Of a DNA stretch of 60,502 nucleotides, positions 7,399-16,414 are shown one piece after another. Positions within the stretch are counted from its first letter, which is position 1; every line of letters starts with the position of its first letter. Origin of the DNA: Streptomyces sp. PH10-H1 (GTDB lineage: Bacteria; Actinomycetota; Actinomycetes; Streptomycetales; Streptomycetaceae); the NCBI RefSeq assembly GCF_030063355.1, contig NZ_JASISZ010000054.1, forward strand, positions 1 through 60,502, read 5' to 3'. Made by a program: the position numbers and the translations under genes. Below the pieces are notes generated by a model. The model saw only the letters and a program-made list of their open reading frames with translations. It ran no database searches and was not told the DNA's origin.

Positions 7399-10300
7399 GT
7401 GAGCGGCGCAACGGCGGTACGGGAACCAGGCGGCGGGGCGGCTGCGGACCCGTTCGGGACGGGGCGGCTGCGGCGTGGAGTGCTGGACGCGTGGGCGGCG
7501 TCGGCGGCGCGGTTCAGGGAGGACGCGAACGCCGAGGAGGATCTGGCGCTCGGCGGGTACCGGGACCGGCTCGTCGTCGAGCTGGCGCAGAACGCGGCGG
7601 ACGCGGCGGTACGGGCGGGAGTGCCCGGCCGGCTGCGGCTGACGCTGCACGCGGCGCAGGGCGACAGCCCGCCGGTGCTGGCGGCGGCGAATACGGGGGC
7701 GCCGCTGGACGCGGCGGGTGTGGAGTCGTTGTCGACGCTGCGGGCGTCGGCGAAGCGGGAGGACGCGGAGGCCACCGTCGGCCGGTTCGGCGTGGGGTTC
7801 GCGTCGGTGCTGGCGGTCAGTGATGAGCCGGCGGTGGTCGGCAGGGGCGGCGGCGTGCGGTGGTCGCTCGCGGAGGCCAGGTCGCTGGCGGCGGAGACTC
7901 CGGGGCTGGCCGAGGAGCTGCGGCGCAGGGACGGGCATGTGCCGCTGCTGCGGCTGCCGTTCCCGGCGGAGGGTTCGGCGCCGGAGGGGTACGACACGGT
8001 CGTGGTGCTGCCGCTGCGGGACGGCGCGGCGGAGGATCTGGCGGCCCATCTGCTGGCGGGGATCGATGACGCGCTGCTGCTGACGCTGCCGGGGCTGGCG
8101 GAGGTCGTGGTCGACACGCCGGATGGCGTAAGGACGCTGACGCAGCGTCGGGAGGACGGGACGGTCCTCGTCGAGGACAGCGCGGCGGGTGCCGTGACCC
8201 GGTGGCGGGTGGCCGCGGCGGCGGGCGCGCTGGAGGCGGGGCTGCTGGCGGACCGTCCGGTGGAGGAGCGGCTGCGGCCGGTGTGGTCGGTGACGTGGGC
8301 GGTTCCGGTGGGCGGGGACGGTGCGCCGGTCCGGCCGCGTACGGCGGGTGTCGTGCACGCTCCGACGCCGACGGATGAGCCGCTGGGGCTGCCGGCGCTC
8401 CTGATCGCGTCGTTCCCGATGGATCCGACGCGGCGGCACGCGGCGCCGGGCCCGCTGACGGATTTCCTGGTGGCGCGGGCGGCTGAGACGTATGTGGGGC
8501 TGCTGGGCGACTGGCAGCCGGTGGGTGTGGGCATCGTGGATCTGGTGCCGGGCCCGCTGGGCAAGGGGGAACTGGACGCGGAGCTGCGCCGTCAGGTGCT
8601 GGCGGGCCTTCCGCGTACGGCCTTCCTGCCGCGGGCGGCCGTGCTGCCGCCTCGTGGCGGCGGTGACGCGCCCGAGGTGGCGGAGGGCAGGTGGGACGGC
8701 GGCGTCGGCGGTCTGGTGGGCGAGCGCGAGGCGTTGCGGCCGGTCGAGGCCGAGGTGGTGGAGGGTGCGCAGGCGGAAGCCGTCAGCGTGCTGGCGGAGG
8801 TGTTTCCGACGCTGCTGCCGGCGAGTCTCGAGCGCCGGCCCGAGCTGCGCGCGCTGGGCGTGGCGCGGCTGTCGCTGGCCGACGCCATCGACCGGCTCGC
8901 GGGTGCCGAGCGCCCGGCGGCCTGGTGGCGCAGGCTGTACGACGCGCTGGCCGGGACGGATCCCGACCGGCTGACGGGCCTGCCGGTGCCGCTGGCCGAC
9001 GGCCGGACGGTGGTGGGTTCGCGCCAGGTGCTGCTGCCGTTGCCGGACGGCGAGGTGGATCTCGCTCCGCTGGCCCGGCTGGGGCTGAAGGTGGCCGATC
9101 CGGATGCGGTGCACCCGCTGCTGGAGAAGCTGGGCGCGCTGGCCGCGACGCCGAATGCCGTCCTGACGACCCCGCAGGTGCGGGCGGCCGTCGCCGGATC
9201 GCTGGACTCGGGGGAGATCTGGGACGAGGACGGCCTGGACGCCGATGAGCTGGCCGAGGTGGTGCTCGGTCTGGTGCGGGCGGCGGGTCTCGCGCCGGGC
9301 GACGAGCCGTGGCTCGGGGCGCTGGCCCTGCCCGACGACGAGGGTGAACTGGTGCCGGCCGGGGAGCTGGTGTTCCCGGGCAGCGCGCTGGAGCAGGTCC
9401 TGCGGGAGGACGAACTCGCGCCGGTTGCACAGGAGTTGGCCGACAAATGGGGCGAGCAGCCGCTGACAGCCGTGGGCGTGCTCGCGACGTTCGCCCTGGT
9501 GCGCGCGGCGGACGTGGTGCTGGACCCGGACGAGCTGGAGCCGCGCGAGAGCGACTGGGCCGAGCCGGACGACGTCGGTCTGCTGGACGCCGTCGACGTA
9601 TGGTGCGAGGACGTGCTCGACCGGCTGCCGGACACGGATGTGCCGCCGGTCGCCACCGAGATCGTCGCGATCCGGGATCTCGATCTGGTCGACGACGACG
9701 CCTGGCCGCAGGCCCTGGCAATGCTGTCGCGGCCGCCGCTGCGCGACGCGATCACCGCGCCGGTGCGGGTCCTGCTGCCGGACGGTACGACCGAGTCGGT
9801 CCGCGCGTACTCGGCCTGGTGGCTGCGCGACCACCCGGTGCTGGACGGCCGCCGCCCGGTCGGTCTGCGGGCCGCCGGGGGCGATCCGCTGCTCGCGGGG
9901 CTGTACGACGAGGCCGACGTGGACGTGGACGAGCAGGTGCTGCGTGCGCTGGGCGTCCGTACGTCGGTGGCCGCCCTGCTCGACGAGCCGGGCGGCGCCG
10001 CCGAACTGCTGTCGCGGCTGGCGGACCCGGACCGGCCCGTGACCTCCGCTCAGCTGGTGCGGCTCTACGCGGCGCTGGCCGATCTCGACCCGGGCCAGGT
10101 GACGCTGCCGGACGAGGTGCGGGCCGTCGTGGACGGCGAGGTCTGTGTGGTGGACGCGGCGGACGCGCTCGTCGCGGATTCCCCCGACCTGCTGCCGCTG
10201 GCCGGAGGACAACCGCTGCTGCCCGTGCCGCCGCACCGGGCGGGGGATCTGGCGGAGCTGTTCCAGGTCCGCCGGCTGAGTGAGGCGTACGACGCGCAGG

Positions 10301-10581
10301 TGGTCTCCGAGGGGGAGACCCATGAGGTCCCCGCGGCCGTGCGCGAGCTGCTGCCGCGGGCTCCCCTGTCGTATGTCGAGCACGAGGAGCTCGTGGTGGC
10401 GGGCGGTACGGAGCTGGACTGGCGCTACGTGGACGGCGTCCTGCACGCGGCGACGACGGAGGGTGTCGCGGCCGGTCTCGCCTGGGCCGCGGGGCAGTGG
10501 CAGCACCGCTTCGAACTCGCGGCGCTGCTGGAGGACCCGTCCCGTACGGAGGAGCTGGCCACGGCCCGCTGGTTCGACTAG
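7399..10581 (+). CDS. Sacsin-like GHKL ATPase
   Basis: The product is 1060 aa from GTG 7399, with GAGGAG 8 nt upstream. The N-terminal ~250 residues resemble an HSP90/GHKL ATP-binding domain of the sacsin type. Features are LVVELAQNAADAAVRAG with the E-x3-N that ligates Mg-ATP, TLRASAKRE, and a Gly-rich lid GRFGVGFASVLAVSDEP. The remainder is Leu/Asp-rich with no recognised domain and ends before a MarR gene in the opposite direction. Such large actinobacterial ATPases are often annotated as molecular chaperone Hsp90, but chaperone activity is inferred from the fold only. There are no membrane segments, so it is probably cytoplasmic. Confidence 0.85.
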   Translation: MSGATAVREPGGGAAADPFGTGRLRRGVLDAWAASAARFREDANAEEDLALGGYRDRLVVELAQNAADAAVRAGVPGRLRLTLHAAQGDSPPVLAAANTGAPLDAAGVESLSTLRASAKREDAEATVGRFGVGFASVLAVSDEPAVVGRGGGVRWSLAEARSLAAETPGLAEELRRRDGHVPLLRLPFPAEGSAPEGYDTVVVLPLRDGAAEDLAAHLLAGIDDALLLTLPGLAEVVVDTPDGVRTLTQRREDGTVLVEDSAAGAVTRWRVAAAAGALEAGLLADRPVEERLRPVWSVTWAVPVGGDGAPVRPRTAGVVHAPTPTDEPLGLPALLIASFPMDPTRRHAAPGPLTDFLVARAAETYVGLLGDWQPVGVGIVDLVPGPLGKGELDAELRRQVLAGLPRTAFLPRAAVLPPRGGGDAPEVAEGRWDGGVGGLVGEREALRPVEAEVVEGAQAEAVSVLAEVFPTLLPASLERRPELRALGVARLSLADAIDRLAGAERPAAWWRRLYDALAGTDPDRLTGLPVPLADGRTVVGSRQVLLPLPDGEVDLAPLARLGLKVADPDAVHPLLEKLGALAATPNAVLTTPQVRAAVAGSLDSGEIWDEDGLDADELAEVVLGLVRAAGLAPGDEPWLGALALPDDEGELVPAGELVFPGSALEQVLREDELAPVAQELADKWGEQPLTAVGVLATFALVRAADVVLDPDELEPRESDWAEPDDVGLLDAVDVWCEDVLDRLPDTDVPPVATEIVAIRDLDLVDDDAWPQALAMLSRPPLRDAITAPVRVLLPDGTTESVRAYSAWWLRDHPVLDGRRPVGLRAAGGDPLLAGLYDEADVDVDEQVLRALGVRTSVAALLDEPGGAAELLSRLADPDRPVTSAQLVRLYAALADLDPGQVTLPDEVRAVVDGEVCVVDAADALVADSPDLLPLAGGQPLLPVPPHRAGDLAELFQVRRLSEAYDAQVVSEGETHEVPAAVRELLPRAPLSYVEHEELVVAGGTELDWRYVDGVLHAATTEGVAAGLAWAAGQWQHRFELAALLEDPSRTEELATARWFD

Positions 10582-10651
10582 CCCGAGTCCGATGCGAGGG
10601 GTCGTTCGCGATCGGCCGGGCACGCCCGCCCGCCGCGGGCGGCCGCTCGCC

Positions 10652-11116
10652 TCAGTTGCCCGAGGCGAGCCTCGCGGCCTGGCTCCGGCCCACCTCGGCG
10701 GCGCGGCGGAGGTAGTCGGCGATGACGTCGAGGTCGTGGTCGCTGTACCCGTCGAGGACCTCGGTGAAGGCCTCACCGGGCTCGTCCCAGGCCTCCGCGA
10801 ACCTGCTGAGCGAGTCCGGCGCCAGCGCGACCAGCGCGCGCCTGCGGTCGCCGGGATCGGCGGTCCGCACGACGAGTCCGGCCTTCTCCAGCCGGTCGAC
10901 GAGCCGGGTGGCGGAGCCGGCCGTGAGGCCGGTCAGTTCGGCGATCCGGCCGGTGCTCAGCGGTTCGGGTTCCATGCCGAGCAGACCGAGGCACTGGAGA
11001 TCGGTGGGGTGCAGGCCGAGGTGGTCGGCCATGGCCTGGTTGAAGACCGTCCAGGCCGCGTAGTGGCGCTGGCTCTCGTCGGCGATCCGGGCGAGCAAAT
11101 CTTTTCGGCTTGACAT
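10652..11116 (-). CDS. MarR-family transcriptional regulator
   Basis: The product is 154 aa and has the MarR winged-helix layout. The recognition region is LSTGRIAELTGLTAGSATRLVDRLE, followed by the wing LVVRTADPGDRRRALVAL with the conserved D-x-R-R. The dimerising helices are at both ends. It is divergent from an MFS efflux gene with 120 bp between start codons, the usual arrangement of a local repressor of a drug pump. The ligand is unknown. Confidence 0.9.
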   Translation of the reverse strand: MSSRKDLLARIADESQRHYAAWTVFNQAMADHLGLHPTDLQCLGLLGMEPEPLSTGRIAELTGLTAGSATRLVDRLEKAGLVVRTADPGDRRRALVALAPDSLSRFAEAWDEPGEAFTEVLDGYSDHDLDVIADYLRRAAEVGRSQAARLASGN

Positions 11117-11144
11117 CGGGTCCTTCTTGCTCCAAATTTATGTG

Positions 11145-11156
11145 TGTTACGCAACA
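11145..11156. promoter_or_regulatory. Candidate MarR operator
   Basis: TGTTACGCAACA has inverted TGTT/AACA arms in the 120-bp region between the divergent marR and MFS starts. A second GCAA...TTGC pair lies about 20 bp further towards the MFS gene. Placement suggests the site where the MarR protein represses both genes; there is no direct proof. Confidence 0.35.
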
Positions 11157-11236
11157 TCTGCGCGGCGCAATCTGATCGCCGCGGTTGCATCCTACGCGGC
11201 GACTGCCGCGCCCTTCTCTCCGAAAGACCCGCTCTC

Positions 11237-12667
11237 ATGTCCACGCTCACGATCTCCCCTGCCCCGGCCGCCCCGGCCGTCTCCCCGAAGCGCCGGTGGG
11301 CCGTCCTCGCCGTCATCCTCATCGCCGACGTCCTGGACCTCCTCGACGCGACGATCACCAACATCGCGGCACCCACCATCAGCAAGGACCTGAACGGCGG
11401 CGCCGCCCTCATCCAGTGGCTCGGCGCCGCCTACGCCCTCTCCCTCGGCGTGCTCCTCGTCGTCGGCGGACGCCTCGGCGACAAGTACGGCCGCCGCCGC
11501 GTCTTCCTCATCGGACTCACCGGCTTCACGGTCGCGTCCATCGCCTGCGGCCTCGCGTTCAGCCCCGCCTCGATCATCGTCGCCCGCCTCCTCCAGGGTG
11601 CCTTCGGCGCCCTGCTGATCCCGCAGGGCTTCGGCATCCTCGGTGCCGTCTTCCCCCGCGACCAGATCGGCAAGGCGTTCAGCGCCTTCGGCCCGACCCT
11701 CGGCATCTCCGCCGTCGGCGGCCCGATCCTCGCCGGCTTCCTCATCGACGCCGACATCGCCGGCTCCGGCTGGCGCTCCATGTTCCTCATCAACATCGTC
11801 CTCGGCGGCATCGCGATCATCGCCGCCGTCCGGCTCCTGCCGAAGGACACCGGCGACTCCGCCACCGTCGTCGACGGCATCGGCTCCGGTCTGCTGGCCG
11901 GCGCCATGCTCGGGCTGCTCTACGGCCTGATCGACGGCTCCTCCAACGGCTGGACCCCCGTCCCGTTCCTCTCCCTCGCCGGCGGCCTCGTCTTCTTCGC
12001 CCTGTTCTGCCACCGCCAGCGCACCGCCGCCAACCCGCTCATCCAGCCGTCCCTGCTCAAGAACCGCGGATTCACCTCCGGCCTCGTCCTCGGCATCGTC
12101 TTCTTCGCCGCCAACGCCGGCCTGCTGTACGTCCTCTCGCTCTTCCTGCAGAACGGCCTGGGCTACACGCCGATGCGCGCCGCGCTCGGCCTCGCTCCGG
12201 TCGCCGCCGGTATCGTCGTCGCCTCCATCGCCTGCTACCAGCTCGTCGGCAGGCTCGGACGCGACCTCGTCCTCATCGGCCTGCTGATCACCCTCATCGG
12301 CACCGGCTGGCTGCTCGCCCTCGTCCACGCCTACGGCACCGGCATCGGCGCCTGGGGTCTCCTCACCCCGGTCCTGATCATCGGTCTCGGCATGGGCACC
12401 TGCTTCGGCACCATCTACGACGTCACCATCGGTGACATCGACCCCAAGGAAGCCGGCAGCGCCAGCGGCTCCCTCAGCGCCGTCCAGCAGCTCGCCAACG
12501 CCATCGGCGCGGCCGTCGTCACCACGGTCTACTTCAAGACCCTCGCCTCCGACGACGAGGCCCACGCCATGACCTACAGCCTCATCGTCGTCGCCTGCGT
12601 CGCGCTCCTCAGCACCGGTCTCGTGTGGCTGATGCCGCGCAACGCGCAGCCCGACGACCACCACTGA
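11237..12667 (+). CDS. DHA2-family (14-TM) MFS drug transporter
   Basis: The product is 476 aa from ATG 11237 (MSTLTISPAP); the open frame upstream is non-coding. About 14 hydrophobic segments are visible. TM1 contains DVLDLLDATITNIAAPTI, matching the acidic D-x-x-x-x-D pattern of EmrB/QacA pumps. Motif A is GGRLGDKYGRRR. Motif C, a Gly/Pro-rich antiporter motif, lies near GPTLGISAVGGPILAGFL. Predicted role: proton-driven efflux of toxic compounds, probably controlled by the divergent MarR protein. The next gene starts 33 bp downstream and may be co-transcribed. Confidence 0.92.
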   Translation: MSTLTISPAPAAPAVSPKRRWAVLAVILIADVLDLLDATITNIAAPTISKDLNGGAALIQWLGAAYALSLGVLLVVGGRLGDKYGRRRVFLIGLTGFTVASIACGLAFSPASIIVARLLQGAFGALLIPQGFGILGAVFPRDQIGKAFSAFGPTLGISAVGGPILAGFLIDADIAGSGWRSMFLINIVLGGIAIIAAVRLLPKDTGDSATVVDGIGSGLLAGAMLGLLYGLIDGSSNGWTPVPFLSLAGGLVFFALFCHRQRTAANPLIQPSLLKNRGFTSGLVLGIVFFAANAGLLYVLSLFLQNGLGYTPMRAALGLAPVAAGIVVASIACYQLVGRLGRDLVLIGLLITLIGTGWLLALVHAYGTGIGAWGLLTPVLIIGLGMGTCFGTIYDVTIGDIDPKEAGSASGSLSAVQQLANAIGAAVVTTVYFKTLASDDEAHAMTYSLIVVACVALLSTGLVWLMPRNAQPDDHH

Positions 12668-12700
12668 CACCAGCCCGGAAGACCCGGAAGGAACATCACC

Positions 12701-13543
12701 ATGACCACCACTCTCGTCACAGGCAGCCGCGGACGCGTGGGCAGGACGCTCATCGGCCTCCTGCACGAACAGGGCTTCAAGGTGCGGGCCGCGTCCAGCG
12801 AACCCGACGAACTCGCCCTGCCCGACGGCGTACCGGACGTGAAACTGAGTTTCGCCGACCCACATACGTTCCCCGACGCGCTGGCCGGCGTCGGATCCGT
12901 ATTCCTCTACGCCGACTCCTCGCACATCGAGGAGTTCATCAAGGTGGCCAACGACGCCGGGGTCCAGCACGTGGTGCTGCTCTCGTCGTCCGCGGTGCTC
13001 GGTCCCAACGCCGCGAACGACCCCATCGCCCGGCAGCACCTGGAGGTCGAGGACGCCCTCAAGTCCTCCGCCCTCCCGTGCACCTTCCTGCGCCCCGGTG
13101 CCTTCGCGAGCAACGCGCTCTACTGGTCCTGGCCGCTGAGGACCACCGGCGCGCTCAACCTGCCGTACCCCGGCTCGCACACCGACGCCATCCACGAGTC
13201 GGACATCGCCGAGGCCGCGCTCGCGATCCTGAAGGATCCGTCGCTGCGCGGCGGGGCGTACACCCTGACCGGCCCGGATTCCATCACCTTCGGTGAACAG
13301 GTCGCCCTGCTCAGCCGCACCACGGGGCGGCAGCTCAGGGTCGACGCCGTCACCCGCGACGCCTGGAAGGCAGAGGTGGCGGAGTACATGCACGGCCCCT
13401 TCGCCGACGCGCTGCTCGACTACTGGCAGTCCAACGACGGCCGGCCCGTCGATCTCACCCACACCGTCGAGGAGCTGACCGGTCACCCGGCTCGCGGCTT
13501 CGCGGTGTGGGCAGAGGAGTACGCCGCCGAATTCGTGCGGTAG
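12701..13543 (+). CDS. NmrA-like NAD(P)-binding SDR family protein
   Basis: The product is 280 aa. It is an atypical SDR with N-terminal dinucleotide-binding motif TGSRGRVGRTL (residues ~7-17) and a VVLLSSSAVLG strand. There is no YxxxK catalytic pair; a Leu/Pro-rich LPCTFLRPGAFASN segment is typical of NmrA/QOR2-like proteins. It probably senses or uses NAD(P)H; a catalytic role is uncertain. It follows the MFS pump by 33 bp on the same strand. Its stop is only 6 bp from the convergent P-type ATPase stop, leaving no room for a separate terminator. Confidence 0.85.
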   Translation: MTTTLVTGSRGRVGRTLIGLLHEQGFKVRAASSEPDELALPDGVPDVKLSFADPHTFPDALAGVGSVFLYADSSHIEEFIKVANDAGVQHVVLLSSSAVLGPNAANDPIARQHLEVEDALKSSALPCTFLRPGAFASNALYWSWPLRTTGALNLPYPGSHTDAIHESDIAEAALAILKDPSLRGGAYTLTGPDSITFGEQVALLSRTTGRQLRVDAVTRDAWKAEVAEYMHGPFADALLDYWQSNDGRPVDLTHTVEELTGHPARGFAVWAEEYAAEFVR

Positions 13544-13549
13544 CCCCGG

Positions 13550-15937
13550 TCATTCCTCGTTGTCGCGGATACGGAGCCACCGCCAGACCAGTTCCAGGAC
13601 GACCGCACCCGCGACAGCGACCCCCACCGCCACCCACGGGCCCTCCGTGCCCACCAGCTTGAGCGCGAAGAACTTCTGCAGCCAGGGCGTGACCAGCACG
13701 ATCAGGAAGCCCGCGGCCATGGCGAGGACCAGGCAGATCCGCCACAACGTGTACGGGCGGGCGACGATGGCCAGCACCCACATGGAGATCAGGAACAGGG
13801 TGAGGGTCGCGCTGCTGGTCTCGGCGTCCAGCGACCCGGCGCCGGTGTAGTGGTGGCGGGCCAGCAGATACTCGACGAAGGTCGCCAGCGCGCAGATGAC
13901 GCCCGCGGGAGCCGAGTACCGCATGACGCGCCGCACGAAGTGCGGTTTGGCCCGCTCCTTGTTGGGGGCGAGCGCGAGGAAGAACGCCGGAACGCCGATC
14001 GTCAGGGTGGACAGCAGCGTCAAGTGGCGGGGCAGGAACGGATACGGAATCCGCCAGAAGACGACGAGCAGCGCGAGCAGCACCGAGTAGACGGTCTTGG
14101 TCAGGAAGAGCGTCGCCACCCGGGTGATGTTCCCGATCACGCGGCGGCCCTCGGCGACCACCGACGGCAGCGTGGCGAAACTGTTGTTGAGGAGCACGAT
14201 CTGGGCGACGGCCCGGGTCGCCTCGGAGCCGGAGCCCATCGAGACGCCGATGTCGGCGTCCTTCAGGGCGAGTACGTCATTGACGCCGTCGCCCGTCATC
14301 GCCACGTTGTGGCCGCGGGACTGGAGCGCGGCGACCATGTCGCGCTTCTGCTGCGGGGTGACCCGGCCGAAGACCGCACCGGTCTCCAGCACATCCGCCA
14401 TCGCGTCCCGGTCGGTGGGGAGCTGCCGCGCGTCCACCGGATGGTCCGCGCCGGGCAGGCCGAGCTTGCCGGCGACCGCGCCGACCGAGACCGCGTTGTC
14501 GCCGGAGATGACCTTGGCGTGGACGCCCTGCTCCTCGAAGTACCGCAGGGTGTCGGCGGCGTCGGGGCGCAGCCGCTGTTCCAGGATGACGAGCGCCTGC
14601 GGGGTGACGTCGGCGGCGACGGCCGGATCGTCGAGTGCGCGGGCGGTGCGCGCGAGCAGCAGCACCCGCAGGCCCTGGTTGTTGAGCTCGTCGATGTCGG
14701 CGAGAGCGGTGTGGCCGGCGGGCAGCAGCACGTCGGGGGCGCCGAGCAGCCACGTACTGCTGTCGCCGTCCGGCTCGTTGAAGGCGGCGCCGCTGTACTT
14801 GCGCGCGGAGGAGAAGGGGAGCGATTCGGTGCAGCGCCAGTTGTCGCTCCCGCCGGCGGCGGCCGGATAGGCGGCGACGATCGCCTGGAGGCTGGCGTTG
14901 GGGCGCGGGTCGGAGGCGCCGAGCGCGCCGAGCACCTGCTGGACGTAGGGCTCCTGGGCGCCGCCGAGCAGCCGCAGCCCGGTGACGTCCATGCCGCCCT
15001 CGGTGAGGGTGCCGGTCTTGTCGAGGCAGACGACATCGACGCGCGCCAGGCCCTCGATGGCGGGGAGTTCCTGGACGAGGCACTGTTTGCGGCCGAGCCG
15101 GATGACGCCGATCGCGAAGGCGACGGAGGTGAGCAGCACCAGGCCCTCGGGGACCATGGGTACGATTCCGGCCACCGTGCGGCGGACCGCCTCGCGCCAG
15201 TCGTGATTCTGGAGCACGAGCTGGCTGATGATCAGGCCGATCGCGGTCGGGACCATCATCCAGGTGACGTACTTGAGGATCTGGCTGATGCCGTTGCGCA
15301 GCTCGGAGTTGACGAGGGTGAAGCGCGACGCCTCGTCGGCGAGCTGCGCGGCGTAGGCCTCGCGGCCGACCTTGGTGGCGGTGAACGCTCCGCCGCCCGC
15401 GACGATGAAGCTGCCGGACATGGCGGGATCGCCGGGCTTCTTGAGCACGGGGTCGGCCTCGCCGGTCAGCAGCGACTCGTCGATCTCCAGCCCGTCGGCC
15501 TCGACGACCTCGCCGTCGACGACGACCTTGTCGCCGGGGCCCAGCTCGATGAGGTCGCCGAGCACGATCGCGGAGGTGTGGATCTCGACGGCCGCGCCGT
15601 CGCGGCGCACGGTGGGCTTGGCCTCGCCGATGAGCGCGAGGCTGTCGAGGGTCTTCTTAGCGCGCAGTTCCTGGATGATGCCGATCGCGGTGTTGGCGAC
15701 GATGACGAATCCGAAGAGGCCGTCCTGGATCGGGCCGACCACGAGGATGACGAGGAAGAGCACGCCGATGATGGCGTTGAACCGGGTGAAGACGTTGGCC
15801 CTGACGATGTCGGGCGTGGAGCGCGACGACCGCACCGGTACGTCGTTGACCTCGCCCCTGGCCACCCGCTCGGCGACTTCGCTGCTGGTCAGCCCGGAGC
15901 CGCGGGCGATGACCTCGGTGTCCGTGCGATCCGTCAT
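13550..15937 (-). CDS. P-type cation-transporting ATPase (CtpE-like)
   Basis: The product is 795 aa. The P-type core is complete: actuator motif DESLLTGEADPV, phosphorylation motif DKTGTLTEGG, hinge motif GDGVNDVLALKDADIGVSMG, and about eight to ten membrane helices. There is no N-terminal heavy-metal (HMA) domain and no CPC motif, so it is not a copper or cadmium pump. Length and layout resemble mycobacterial CtpE (about 797 aa), a cation ATPase linked to calcium. Ion specificity here is inferred. It sits in the plasma membrane and is followed by no co-directional gene within the window's next kilobase. Confidence 0.88.
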   Translation of the reverse strand: MTDRTDTEVIARGSGLTSSEVAERVARGEVNDVPVRSSRSTPDIVRANVFTRFNAIIGVLFLVILVVGPIQDGLFGFVIVANTAIGIIQELRAKKTLDSLALIGEAKPTVRRDGAAVEIHTSAIVLGDLIELGPGDKVVVDGEVVEADGLEIDESLLTGEADPVLKKPGDPAMSGSFIVAGGGAFTATKVGREAYAAQLADEASRFTLVNSELRNGISQILKYVTWMMVPTAIGLIISQLVLQNHDWREAVRRTVAGIVPMVPEGLVLLTSVAFAIGVIRLGRKQCLVQELPAIEGLARVDVVCLDKTGTLTEGGMDVTGLRLLGGAQEPYVQQVLGALGASDPRPNASLQAIVAAYPAAAGGSDNWRCTESLPFSSARKYSGAAFNEPDGDSSTWLLGAPDVLLPAGHTALADIDELNNQGLRVLLLARTARALDDPAVAADVTPQALVILEQRLRPDAADTLRYFEEQGVHAKVISGDNAVSVGAVAGKLGLPGADHPVDARQLPTDRDAMADVLETGAVFGRVTPQQKRDMVAALQSRGHNVAMTGDGVNDVLALKDADIGVSMGSGSEATRAVAQIVLLNNSFATLPSVVAEGRRVIGNITRVATLFLTKTVYSVLLALLVVFWRIPYPFLPRHLTLLSTLTIGVPAFFLALAPNKERAKPHFVRRVMRYSAPAGVICALATFVEYLLARHHYTGAGSLDAETSSATLTLFLISMWVLAIVARPYTLWRICLVLAMAAGFLIVLVTPWLQKFFALKLVGTEGPWVAVGVAVAGAVVLELVWRWLRIRDNEE

Positions 15938-15974
15938 GGCACGACGCTACGTGCGGATCGCCGGGTTCACCGGT

Positions 15975-16238
15975 TCACCCGCCGGACGGCGCGTTCTGGG
16001 CGCCCTTCCGGAGGGCGGCGTTGCGCACCCGCACGTACCAGAGGCCGAAGAGTCCGAGCAGGGTGCCGGCCAGGCAGGTCCAGATCCACCAGGTGTGGCC
16101 GTGGTCGGCGAACCAGCCGTAGAAGGGGAGCTGCACGAGGAAGAGCGCGAACCAGATGCTCGTGCCGACGATGACGGTCGCGATGTCGTTCGCTTCCAGG
16201 GGCTCGGGCGTCTCGTGGGTGGCTTTCCACTTGCTCAT
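15975..16238 (-). CDS. DUF2530 small membrane protein
   Basis: The product is 87 aa from ATG 16238 (MSKWKATHETPEPLEAND). Two hydrophobic helices are visible, about residues 20-40 (ATVIVGTSIWFALFLVQLPF) and 48-68 (WWIWTCLAGTLLGLFGLWYV), followed by a basic tail VRVRNAALRKGAQ. This matches the actinobacterial DUF2530 family of unknown function. It lies 37 bp upstream of the P-type ATPase on the same strand, so the two could be transcribed together, and it is divergent from the purine permease. Confidence 0.8.
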   Translation of the reverse strand: MSKWKATHETPEPLEANDIATVIVGTSIWFALFLVQLPFYGWFADHGHTWWIWTCLAGTLLGLFGLWYVRVRNAALRKGAQNAPSGG

Positions 16239-16414
16239 CCGCTCAGGGTACGCGGTGAGGACGGGGCGGGGACGGGGGTGGGGACTCGGTGGGGGAGGCC
16301 GGTCGCCACATGGGTCTACGCGCGGAGATAGCGCTCGGTCTTTCGTTTGTTCATACTGAAACGGTCCCCCGGTGACTGGATTCAGTCGTACGAACACACA
16401 AATAGAGGACCCAC

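Noticed and set aside
7141..10776. 1211-codon antisense frame under the sacsin-like gene
   Set aside because: His/Arg/Gln/Pro-rich shadow of a GC-rich gene; the plus-strand gene has clear domains and a ribosome-binding site.
11192..13486. 764-codon antisense frame under the MFS and SDR genes
   Set aside because: Glu/Gly/Asp/Val-rich low-complexity shadow with no domain.
13850..16174. 774-codon plus-strand frame over the P-type ATPase
   Set aside because: Complementary-strand shadow; all ATPase motifs are on the minus strand.
16239..16414. Purine riboswitch before the NCS2 permease
   Set aside because: No three-way junction with the conserved purine-aptamer loops is visible.
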